Assembly (NCBI RefSeq): GCF_021190955.1 | Contig: NZ_JAIOAO010000002.1 | Location: 1,426,001 to 1,490,000, forward strand | Origin: Parachryseolinea silvisoli | GTDB taxonomy: Bacteria > Bacteroidota > Bacteroidia > Cytophagales > Cyclobacteriaceae | DNA: 64,000 nucleotides | Reading direction: 5' to 3' | Part shown: positions 8,629-16,940 of the stretch, one piece after another | Position numbering within the stretch: position 1 is the first letter of the stretch | Layout of the letters: the number at the start of each line of letters is the position of its first letter | Translations under genes and position numbers: made by a program | Notes under the pieces: generated by a model | Seen by the model: the letters and a program-made list of their open reading frames with translations, nothing else | What the model was told of the DNA's origin: nothing | Databases searched by the model: none

Positions 8629-9633
8629 ATGACACCCGAAGCCTTCAAAGAAATCCTAACCCGGTATTGCCAGGGGCAGTGTACACCGCAAGAGGAGGCG
8701 CTGGTTCAAGCGTGGTATGATGCCATCGATACCAGCGGCCGCCAGGCGCTACCCGAAGAACAACGCATTATACTCGAGGCCAAAGCATGGTCGCAGCTCA
8801 GCGCCCGTGTACGCGACGGCCGACAACCACGCTTCCACCTGTTGTACAAGATTGCGGCGTGCCTGGCACTGTTCGTATTGGCGGTGGGAGGCTGGTATTA
8901 TTTTACCCGTACGCCGGATGCCAGCGTGGCCGGCATTACCGCCGATGCACTCCCCGCAGGATGGCGCGCCGAATACAATAGCGGCCAGACACCCCGCATG
9001 ATTCTTCTCACCGATGGCAGCCGCGTGATGCTATATCCCGGCAGCACGTTGTGCTTTCCGCAGACGTTCGACCGTAGCCGACGCGAAGTAACCCTCACGG
9101 GTGAAGGTTTCTTTGACGTACAACGCGACACGCTCAGTCCTTTTTTAGTCTATACACAAGAAGTAACCACACGCGTATTAGGCACAAGCTTCACGATAAA
9201 GGCCTATGCCAATGCACCGGAAATAACCGTGGCGGTAGCCTCCGGTCGGGTGGCAGTATATAAACAGAAACCGGGTACCACGCACGATGCAGCCGCTGTC
9301 GTGCTCTCGCCCAACCAACAAGCGGTATATAATCGTCAGAATGATCGCGTAAAAAAAGCGTTGGTGGCGCATCCGCGCATCATTCCAGCCGCGTCGGCAA
9401 ATCCTACGATGCGCTACGAAGCGGCACCCGTCACCAGTATATTTCAAGCGTTGGAAGAAAGTTATGGAGTCGATTTTATATACGATGAAAATGCCCTCAC
9501 CGGCTGTACCCTCACCACCACGCTGACCGATGAAGATCTGCACGCACGCATACACATTGTATGTGAAGCCATCGGCGCAAGCTACACGGTACAGGATACC
9601 AGCATTGTGATTACGGGCACAGGCTGCCCGTAG
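8629..9633 (+). CDS. FecR-family anti-sigma factor
   Basis: I prefer the ATG at 8629 (MTPEAFKEILTRYCQGQCTPQEEALV) over a GTG at 8614, because it matches the usual N-terminus of the family. Residues 1-75 form the cytoplasmic sigma-binding part; a transmembrane helix follows at about 75-94 (IAACLALFVLAVGGWYYF). The periplasmic FecR domain (LLTDGSRVMLYPGSTLCFP, VTLTGEGFFDV, TRVLGTSFTIKAY) spans about 110-230, and a C-terminal STN-like DUF4974 domain (VTSIFQALEESYGVDFIYDEN) spans about 262-330. It transmits the ligand state of the SusC partner to the sigma factor encoded 96 bp upstream. Confidence 0.92.
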   Translation: MTPEAFKEILTRYCQGQCTPQEEALVQAWYDAIDTSGRQALPEEQRIILEAKAWSQLSARVRDGRQPRFHLLYKIAACLALFVLAVGGWYYFTRTPDASVAGITADALPAGWRAEYNSGQTPRMILLTDGSRVMLYPGSTLCFPQTFDRSRREVTLTGEGFFDVQRDTLSPFLVYTQEVTTRVLGTSFTIKAYANAPEITVAVASGRVAVYKQKPGTTHDAAAVVLSPNQQAVYNRQNDRVKKALVAHPRIIPAASANPTMRYEAAPVTSIFQALEESYGVDFIYDENALTGCTLTTTLTDEDLHARIHIVCEAIGASYTVQDTSIVITGTGCP

Positions 9634-9727
9634 CCTTGATAGAAAGAAAATAATAACCCAAACAACCCCCCAAAATCCAGGATGCCTATGATACACTAAA
9701 CACTACTCCAGCAACAGAAATAAAATA

Positions 9728-9756
9728 GGCCGGCGATGGTACCAGCATCACCGGCC
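9728..9756 (+). terminator. Stem-loop between fecR and susC
   Basis: An 11-bp stem with one mismatch (GGCCGGCGATG at 9728-9738 against CATCACCGGCC at 9746-9756) and a 7-nt loop. It lies 95 bp after the anti-sigma gene and 72 bp before susC. It could end the sigma/anti-sigma transcript or shape the susC leader; there is no obvious U-tract, so I cannot tell which. Confidence 0.4.
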
Positions 9757-9827
9757 GGTGTCGTGCCCTGCGAATATCGCGGGGGGCACCAAGCTTTTGC
9801 CTTTGTACAACAAAAACAAAACAAGGT

Positions 9828-12800
9828 ATGAATAAACCTACACCTATTCACTATGTACTGTTGTTCTTTATGAGAGTTACTATGCTACAGCTGTTTATTT
9901 CAGGGGTTACAGTCCTCGCGGCCTATGCGCACGACGTGCGCGGGCAGGAGGTGCTGGATCGCGAAATCACCCTGGAAGCTGATCGTGAAGAACTGCGCGA
10001 CGTACTTGGCCGCATTGAAAAACAGGCCGATGTTAAGTTCACCTATCGCCCCCGGCTCATCGAGTCCCACCGCCTGGTGTCCGTACGCATACAACACACC
10101 CGCCTGGGGGAAGTGCTGACCGATCTGCTCGGCGAACGTGTCGACTGGACCGTCATTGGCCGTCAGATTGTGCTCAAGCCAATGCCAACGGAAGAGTTTG
10201 CCGCCGATGACTATATATCCGGTAAAACCGTCGCCGCCGCCGAGATCAGCGGTCGTGTAACCGACGACACCGGGGGTGCGCTGCCCGGCGTGAACGTGCT
10301 GATAAAAGGAACGTCTGCCGGCACAACCACCGACATCGACGGTAAGTATACGCTTTCTGTTGCCGACGCCGGCGCCGTGCTGGTTTTTACCTTTATTGGC
10401 TATAAAACGCAGGAGATTCCCGTCAACGATCGCTCCGTGATCGACGTCGTCCTGGCGGCGGATGTGCAATCCCTGCAAGAGATCGTCGTCGTGGGCTATG
10501 GCGAGCAGAAAAAAGAAACGGTTACAGGTTCCGTTGTTACGGTACGCGGCGCCGACCTTGTCAAGTCGCCCTCGGTCAACCTGTCCAACTCCCTGGCCGG
10601 ACGCATGCCCGGCGTGGTGGCCGTTAACCGCAGTGGCGAGCCCGGCGCCGATGGCTCCAGCATTCGCATCCGCGGCTCGAACACCCTGGGCAGCAACGAC
10701 GCCCTGATTGTAATCGACGGTATACCTGCCCGTTCCGGTGGTCTCGAACGTCTTAATCCCGCCGACATCGAATCGATCTCGGTCTTGAAAGATGCTTCCG
10801 CAGCCATCTATGGATCACGGGCCGCCAACGGTGTTATCCTCATTACGACCAAGCGCGGCAAGACCGGCAAGCCCGAATTGATGTATAGTTTTAATCAAGG
10901 CTGGTCACAACCCACCACGGTGCCCCGCCTGGCTGACGCCGTACAATTTTCCGAGATGCGCAATGAGCTGGAGATCTTTAACCTGCCCACGGGAGAGTGG
11001 AACGCCGCCAACCAGGCCTTTAAGGAAACCGGCAGCTATACCCGTCCCAACGGCACCGTACTCGATGCTCCCTATACACCGGAAGACTTCGTGCTCTTCC
11101 GCAGTGGCGCCGACCCCTGGGGGCACCCCAATACCGACTGGTATGACGCGACACTCAAGAACTGGTCGCCGCAGTCGCGACACAGCCTGCAACTAAGCGG
11201 TGGTACAGACAACGTGAAATACATGGCCTCCCTGGGCTATCAAAATCAGGATGCTTACTACCGTAACGCGGCCACCGGCTATAAGCAATACGACCTGCGC
11301 ATAAACCTGGATGCCAACATCAACAAATATGTCAAGACAACGCTGGGCATCCTGGGCCGCCAGGAGAATCGCTTTTATCCTACGCGCACTGCCGCTGCCA
11401 TCTTCCGCATGCAAATGCGCGGCATCCCGACAGAGCCTGCGTTCTGGCCCAACGGCATGCCGGGCCCCGATATCGAATATGGTGAGAATCCCGTCGTGAT
11501 CACCACCAGCCAAACCGGCTACGACCGCGACACACGCTATTACGTGCAGACCAACGGCGGCGTAGAGATCACCCAGCCCTGGATCAAAGGGTTGAAATTT
11601 ACGGGTACCGCCTCTGTCGATAAATATGTAAAGCGTACAAAGAAATGGGAGGTACCATGGTTCCTCTATACCTGGGACAAAACCACTTTTGAAGACGACG
11701 GCGTAACGCCCAAGCTCTCCCGCGGACAACGCGGACCTTCCGAACCCCGGCTCACCATGGGCGACGAAGACCAGCTCAACGTACTACTGGGTGGCATCAT
11801 CACCTACGAGCGCACCTTTGGCGACCATGCCTTTACCGTGCTGGCCGGTACAAACCGCGAGACTGTGGAGAACAATAGCTTTAACGCCTACCGCCGTTTC
11901 TTTATTTCCACCGCCGTGGACCAAATGGTGGCTGGTGGTAACCCCGAAAAGAACAACGGTGGTGGTGCCTGGGAGCGTGCGCGTCTAAATTACTTTGGCC
12001 GCGTAGCCTATAACTACAAGGAAAAATACCTGGCCGAATTCCTCTGGCGCTACGACGGGTCATATATGTTCCCCGAAAACAAACGCTATGGATTTTTCCC
12101 CGGCATCATGGCGGGCTGGCAAATCTCGGAAGAAGAGTTTTGGAAGACCAATGTGCCCATCATGAACTACCTCAAGCTGCGTGCCTCGTGGGGGCAGTTG
12201 GGGAATGACCAGATCTACTACGATTTAAACGGTAACGGCATCATTGATCCGGAAGAATTACAAGAATACCAATACATGTCTACCAATGCCTTCCGCAGCT
12301 ACATCATCGGCGGACAAGAAGTAGGCACAATCTACGAAGCCCGTGTGCCCAATCCGTTGGTGACGTGGGAAGTGGCCAACAACTACGACCTCGGATTGGA
12401 AGGACAATTTTTACAAGGCAAGATCAGCTTTGAAGTGGACATCTTCCTGAATAAGCGCAGCAAGATCTTGTGGCGCAAGAATGCCTCGGTGCCGCAGACC
12501 ACCGGCATGACCCTGCCGGCCGAGAACATCGGCAAAGTCAGTAACCGTGGGTGGGAGCTGCAAATCGGTTACCACGGACAGGCCGGCGAGCTGCAATACA
12601 ATGTGAGTGTGAACGGCGGCTATGCCAAGAACCGCATCGACTACTGGGACGAAGCCCCCGGCTCGCCCGCCTGGCAACGCACCACCGGCAAACCGATGTA
12701 TACCTATCAGGCCTACCTCTATGACGGTGTGTTTGCCACCCAGGCAGACATCGATGCCAATGAGTTGGATTATAGCGCCATCACCAACACCCTGCGCCCC

Positions 12801-13346
12801 GGCGACATGAGGTACAAGGACTACGACGGCGACGGTCGCATTACGCCCGACGACAGAGTGCGTAACGAGAAGACCAACATCCCCACCTTCCAGGGCGGCC
12901 TGAACATGTCCGCCAAGTATCGAAACTTCGACTTGTCGATCTTGTTCCAGGGTGCCACCGGCGCGCAGGTATACATCAGCACCGGCGAGTCGGGCAGTAT
13001 TGGCAACTATCTGCTGGATGTCTACCGCAATCGCTGGACGATCGACAACCCCAGTAGCGAACATCCGCGCATCGCCGACCGCAGCAACCAATACTACTCC
13101 AATGACAACACCTATTGGCTGCGTAGCACAGACTATCTGCGACTCAAGAACATCGAGCTGGGCTACACCGTACCGTCCACACTGGGCCAACGTGCCGGCA
13201 TCAACTCCCTGCGGTTCTATGTCAACGCACTCAACCTGTTTACCATTGACAAGCTCAAAGTGCTTGACCCCGAATCAACCGGTGGCCTGGGACAATACTA
13301 TCCGCAGGCGAGAATTATCAACATGGGGCTAACCGTAGTTTTTTAA
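9828..13346 (+). CDS. SusC/RagA-family TonB-dependent outer-membrane receptor with STN domain
   Basis: A 1172-residue outer-membrane transporter. Order of domains: signal segment 1-45; STN (secretin/TonB N-terminal) signalling domain about 47-122 (EITLEADREELRDVLGRIEKQA); carboxypeptidase-regulatory-like domain about 137-210 (ISGRVTDDTGGALPGVNVLIKGT); TonB box/plug about 215-340, including EIVVVGYGEQKKETVTGSV and LKDASAAIYGSRAANGVILI, the SusC signature; then a 22-strand barrel ending in an aromatic (GLTVVF). It imports oligomers captured by the SusD protein encoded 11 bp downstream. The STN domain implies direct control by the upstream sigma/FecR pair. Confidence 0.95.
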   Translation: MNKPTPIHYVLLFFMRVTMLQLFISGVTVLAAYAHDVRGQEVLDREITLEADREELRDVLGRIEKQADVKFTYRPRLIESHRLVSVRIQHTRLGEVLTDLLGERVDWTVIGRQIVLKPMPTEEFAADDYISGKTVAAAEISGRVTDDTGGALPGVNVLIKGTSAGTTTDIDGKYTLSVADAGAVLVFTFIGYKTQEIPVNDRSVIDVVLAADVQSLQEIVVVGYGEQKKETVTGSVVTVRGADLVKSPSVNLSNSLAGRMPGVVAVNRSGEPGADGSSIRIRGSNTLGSNDALIVIDGIPARSGGLERLNPADIESISVLKDASAAIYGSRAANGVILITTKRGKTGKPELMYSFNQGWSQPTTVPRLADAVQFSEMRNELEIFNLPTGEWNAANQAFKETGSYTRPNGTVLDAPYTPEDFVLFRSGADPWGHPNTDWYDATLKNWSPQSRHSLQLSGGTDNVKYMASLGYQNQDAYYRNAATGYKQYDLRINLDANINKYVKTTLGILGRQENRFYPTRTAAAIFRMQMRGIPTEPAFWPNGMPGPDIEYGENPVVITTSQTGYDRDTRYYVQTNGGVEITQPWIKGLKFTGTASVDKYVKRTKKWEVPWFLYTWDKTTFEDDGVTPKLSRGQRGPSEPRLTMGDEDQLNVLLGGIITYERTFGDHAFTVLAGTNRETVENNSFNAYRRFFISTAVDQMVAGGNPEKNNGGGAWERARLNYFGRVAYNYKEKYLAEFLWRYDGSYMFPENKRYGFFPGIMAGWQISEEEFWKTNVPIMNYLKLRASWGQLGNDQIYYDLNGNGIIDPEELQEYQYMSTNAFRSYIIGGQEVGTIYEARVPNPLVTWEVANNYDLGLEGQFLQGKISFEVDIFLNKRSKILWRKNASVPQTTGMTLPAENIGKVSNRGWELQIGYHGQAGELQYNVSVNGGYAKNRIDYWDEAPGSPAWQRTTGKPMYTYQAYLYDGVFATQADIDANELDYSAITNTLRPGDMRYKDYDGDGRITPDDRVRNEKTNIPTFQGGLNMSAKYRNFDLSILFQGATGAQVYISTGESGSIGNYLLDVYRNRWTIDNPSSEHPRIADRSNQYYSNDNTYWLRSTDYLRLKNIELGYTVPSTLGQRAGINSLRFYVNALNLFTIDKLKVLDPESTGGLGQYYPQARIINMGLTVVF

Positions 13347-13357
13347 TCACGCAAAAC

Positions 13358-15247
13358 ATGTATACCATGAAAAGCATACAAAAGAAAACAGGGCTGATGA
13401 TCGTTTTACTGATCAGTCTGCTGGCGTGTAACGACGATTTCCTGAACACGCAACCGTTGAACGAAGTGTTGACCGAACGCGTGTGGAAAGATGCCAGCCT
13501 GGCCCAGGCATTTGTAACGGATATATACAACGGCCTGGGAAATGGCGGCTTTGATGAGCAGATGCTGGCATCGCTTACCGACGAGTCCATCTTTACCCAC
13601 CCCGGCCGTGGTATCAATACCATCACCGAGTCACGCTCCAACCCGGCCGACAATGGCTGGATCAACAACACGCTGAACTGGACACAAATGTACCAGCGCA
13701 TTCGTGCCTGCAACCTGGCCCTGGAAAACCTGGCCGCGCCGCAGTTCGAGAACACCGCGGGCATTGAAGCTTCGCGCCTGCTGGGCGAAGCACACTTCAT
13801 GCGCGCCTATTTCTATCAGCAACTGCTGCGCTACTATGGCGGCATACCGCTGATCGATCGCTCGTACACGCTGGGTGAAGCCGACTATACCGTGGGTCGT
13901 AACACCTACGAAGAATGCGTTAACTTTATCGTCGCTGACTGCGATGCCGCCGCGGAACTGCTGCAAGGCAAAAATATGGCCAACGGTCGGGCGAGCTATG
14001 CGGCCGCGTTAGCGCTCAAGTCGCGCGTATTGTTGTACGCCGCCAGCGACCTGCACGATATTCCCACGGCGTCCGCGAAGTCTGATGTGATTGCAAATGC
14101 CAAACAACCGGCGGCACTGGGGTATATCTCCGGCAATCGTGTCGAGCGTTGGCAAAAAGCCCGCGACGCCGCCAAAGCCGTACTCGACATCGGCGGCCTG
14201 GGCTATGAAGTGGCGCTTACCGCACCCGTTACACCGGAACAGGGTACCGCCAACCACAGCAACGCTGCCCTGGCACGCAATGGCGGCGAGCGCGAGCTGA
14301 TCTTCGCCCGCTATTTCATCAATGCCAAAGACGAAGGTGGCGCCTGGGTAGGTCGTAACAATGGACCGAACGGCTATCACAACTGGGCCGGCAACACACC
14401 GATACAAAACCTGGTGGATGACTTTGAAATGATCGACGGCACTACCTTTGACTGGAACAATCCGGCACATGCCGGCGCCCCCTATGCAGATCGCGACCCT
14501 CGTTTCTATGCTACCGTATTGTACGATGGCGCGGGCTGGAAACCACGTACGGCCGACGTCGCCGCCAAAGATCCCTACAACGAGATCCAGACAGGGCAAT
14601 ATCAAATTACCACTGCCTCTGGTACGGTAACGACCTACTTCGGGCTGGACACACGCCAGAGCTCTGTGGAGGATTGGAACGGCTCACGTACGGGCTATTA
14701 CATGCGCAAGTTTATCGATTCCGATCCGGCCGTCGTAGACCAGAACACCCGTCAACAGATACCCTGGCCGGTGCTACGCTTCACAGAAGCTATTTTGAAT
14801 TATGTGGAAGCCTGCATCGAGCTGGGTGAAGAAGATGAAGCCAGGACCTGGTTGAGCAAAGTCCGCTTCCGTGCCGGCATGCCGGAAGTCACCGAAAGCG
14901 GCCTGGCGCTGAAAGAACGATATCGCAATGAGCGCCGCGTAGAAATGGCCTATGAAGAACAACGTTTCCACGATGCCCGCCGGTGGATGATTGCCTCGGA
15001 GACCATTGGACAGAAGGCGGTGCGCATGAATATCACTGCCACGCTCAAGCCCGGCAAGGATGTGAAGACATACCGCTACGATCCGGCTAACTACAACTAC
15101 GTATACGAGCCGCAGGAAATAGATCCCGGTATTGAGAACCGACTGTGGCTGGACAAAATGTATTTCCTCCCCATCCACCGCGATGAGATGAACCGTAACA
15201 ACAAACTGGTGCAAAATCCCGGTTACGATATTACCGATGTGCCGTAG
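13358..15247 (+). CDS. SusD/RagB-family surface nutrient-binding lipoprotein
   Basis: A 629-residue SusD-like protein. The signal peptide ends in a lipobox (LLISLLAC followed by NDDF), so it should be anchored by Cys and exposed on the surface. N-terminal SusD-like segment: NDDFLNTQPLNEVLTERVWKD; the RagB/SusD C-terminal region has the usual LRFTEAILNYVEACIELG and EERRHEM-like ERRVEMAYEEQRFHDARRW, followed by the final PIHRDEMNRNNKLVQNPGY. It forms the lid of the SusC channel. An ATG at 13367 is an equally possible start. No glycosidase gene is attached, so the substrate is not deducible; it need not be a glycan. Confidence 0.94.
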   Translation: MYTMKSIQKKTGLMIVLLISLLACNDDFLNTQPLNEVLTERVWKDASLAQAFVTDIYNGLGNGGFDEQMLASLTDESIFTHPGRGINTITESRSNPADNGWINNTLNWTQMYQRIRACNLALENLAAPQFENTAGIEASRLLGEAHFMRAYFYQQLLRYYGGIPLIDRSYTLGEADYTVGRNTYEECVNFIVADCDAAAELLQGKNMANGRASYAAALALKSRVLLYAASDLHDIPTASAKSDVIANAKQPAALGYISGNRVERWQKARDAAKAVLDIGGLGYEVALTAPVTPEQGTANHSNAALARNGGERELIFARYFINAKDEGGAWVGRNNGPNGYHNWAGNTPIQNLVDDFEMIDGTTFDWNNPAHAGAPYADRDPRFYATVLYDGAGWKPRTADVAAKDPYNEIQTGQYQITTASGTVTTYFGLDTRQSSVEDWNGSRTGYYMRKFIDSDPAVVDQNTRQQIPWPVLRFTEAILNYVEACIELGEEDEARTWLSKVRFRAGMPEVTESGLALKERYRNERRVEMAYEEQRFHDARRWMIASETIGQKAVRMNITATLKPGKDVKTYRYDPANYNYVYEPQEIDPGIENRLWLDKMYFLPIHRDEMNRNNKLVQNPGYDITDVP

Positions 15248-15266
15248 AGGTTAGCAACCCACCGTT

Positions 15267-15313
15267 AAAGAGCGCTACGCCGGGGCTCCAATCCGTGTAG
15301 CGCTCTTCCTTTA
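15267..15313 (+). terminator. Rho-independent-type terminator after susD
   Basis: A perfect 11-bp stem (AAGAGCGCTAC at 15268-15278, GTAGCGCTCTT at 15297-15307) with an 18-nt loop, followed by CCTTTAT. It lies 20 bp after the susD stop and closes the susCD operon. Confidence 0.75.
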
Positions 15314-15357
15314 TGTGCCTGCTGGAATTCTAAAGAAATCCAGTTTATTTGCACACC

Positions 15358-16131
15358 ATGAAGAAAGTACAAATCGACGGCCTCGGCCTTTGGCAATTCG
15401 ACCAACTGGGAACCGAGGCGGGAGTAAAACATTTTGTAAGCGATCGTGGACCTTATGGAGGCGAAAAGGAATTCACCCTAAGCTACTCCAGCTCTCCTGA
15501 CCGCGAAGAAATCAAACAGAATCGCTATCGCATCGCCGCCGCCCTCGGCATCGTCGGCAACCGATTGTTCTTTCCATCACAAGTGCACAAAACGCGTATC
15601 GTACAGGTTGCAGAAGACACACCGGTCGAAGAACTGCTGGAAACCGATGCGCTCATCACCAACAAACGAGGCATCGGCCTGGCCGTCATGTCGGCCGACT
15701 GTGTGCCTATCATACTCTATGACAAAAAGAACCAGGCTATCGGTGCCATACACTCCGGCTGGCGCGGCACTGTAGCGCGCATTTTGGAAAAGACCCTGCA
15801 CGAAATGCAACACGTCTATGGCACCCAAGGCGCAGACATCATCGCGGGCATCGGGCCTTCTGTTTGTCAGGACTCGTACGAAGTAGGCGAGGAGGTTGTA
15901 CAAGCCGTAGACCAGGCCTTTGGCAAAGGTCAGGGACTGATGATACCGCAGCCCGAAGGCAAAGCCAAACTGGACTTGTGGAAAGCAAACGCATTGCAGC
16001 TCCTGGCGTTCGGCGTACCTGCCACACGAATCGAAGTGTCGAACCTGTGCACGGTAAAAAATAATAACTACTTCTTCTCCGCCCGCCGGCAGGATTCCGG
16101 CCGCTTCGCGGCGGGAATTGTGTTAGAATAA
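15358..16131 (+). CDS. pgeF: Peptidoglycan editing factor PgeF (YfiH/laccase-domain protein)
   Basis: A 257-residue protein; I use the ATG at 15358 (MKKVQIDGLG) rather than an in-frame TTG at 15349. The family's copper/zinc-binding Cu-oxidase_4 motifs are present: SQVHKTRIV, TDALITNKRGIGLAVMSADCVPIILYD (Cys ligand), AIHSGWRGTVARI (His ligand), and IGPSVCQDSYEVG with SNLCTVKNNNYFFSARR near the end. In E. coli, PgeF removes misincorporated L-Ser from peptidoglycan precursors; older annotations call it polyphenol oxidase. It is cytoplasmic with no signal peptide. It is monocistronic, bounded by the susD terminator upstream. Confidence 0.92.
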   Translation: MKKVQIDGLGLWQFDQLGTEAGVKHFVSDRGPYGGEKEFTLSYSSSPDREEIKQNRYRIAAALGIVGNRLFFPSQVHKTRIVQVAEDTPVEELLETDALITNKRGIGLAVMSADCVPIILYDKKNQAIGAIHSGWRGTVARILEKTLHEMQHVYGTQGADIIAGIGPSVCQDSYEVGEEVVQAVDQAFGKGQGLMIPQPEGKAKLDLWKANALQLLAFGVPATRIEVSNLCTVKNNNYFFSARRQDSGRFAAGIVLE

Positions 16132-16208
16132 AATCCATAGAACTTTTTCGCCGGCCCTCACATCGTATAGATAGTCACATACTACTAAACTCCTAACGGC
16201 GTTACACT

Positions 16209-16808
16209 ATGAAAAAGTGCATCCTCATGCTCCTGGCATGCTATTGTCCTATATTTACGCAGGCGCAGACAACACCCGGCAAGACGGGATATATCGATAT
16301 CAATTATATCCTGACGCGACTATCCGAAGTAAAAACAGCCGAGGCAGAACTATCATCTCTGCAACAACAGTACACCAAACAACTGGAGGCAAAAGCACAA
16401 GTACTAAAGGCCAGGCAACAAGAGTACGTGGCGTCTGAAAGGACTCTCACGGACCCCATGCGACGAATTGCCCAGCAAGACATCCTGCTGCTGGAGAACA
16501 CTCTGCAGAAGTTTCAGGAAGACGCCGTCGCAGCGTTGCAACAAAAGAAAACAGTACTCATGAAACCGGTGCTAACCAAAATACACCAGGCCGTAGAGGC
16601 CGTCTCGCGTAAAGAAAATTTCAGCATGGTATTAATGCAATCGGAAAATGTATTGTATGGCGACAGCGCACTGGACATTACGCTTCCCGTACTGGCCACA
16701 CTGGGCGTGGCATTATCCGATACAGAGAAACAACAATACGGACAACCCCGAAACAACCTCTACAGCTGGCTCGGCATAAACGAACACCTATTGCCGATCA
16801 GGCAATAG
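16209..16808 (+). CDS. OmpH/Skp-family periplasmic chaperone
   Basis: A 199-residue secreted protein. Signal peptide MKKCILMLLACYCPIFTQAQ, then GYIDINYILTRLSEVKTAEAELSSLQQQY, the opening typical of OmpH/Skp, followed by a long coiled coil (about residues 45-125) rich in Gln, Lys and Glu, and a closing beta-strand segment (NFSMVLMQSENVLYGDSALDIT). Skp escorts unfolded outer-membrane proteins through the periplasm. Bacteroidota genomes usually carry two or more paralogues next to bamA; this copy is alone, so it may be an accessory one. Confidence 0.85.
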   Translation: MKKCILMLLACYCPIFTQAQTTPGKTGYIDINYILTRLSEVKTAEAELSSLQQQYTKQLEAKAQVLKARQQEYVASERTLTDPMRRIAQQDILLLENTLQKFQEDAVAALQQKKTVLMKPVLTKIHQAVEAVSRKENFSMVLMQSENVLYGDSALDITLPVLATLGVALSDTEKQQYGQPRNNLYSWLGINEHLLPIRQ

Positions 16809-16940
16809 TAAAGAATCCCGCTTTCGAACATTATTTCCCGCCAGTGGACAGATGCTGGCGACAAAGATCAAAAAAGGACGCCTTTACGGCTTGTTTTGAA
16901 AGTTGTACATTGGCAAGGGAAATGTATAGCCTTTGCTGTC

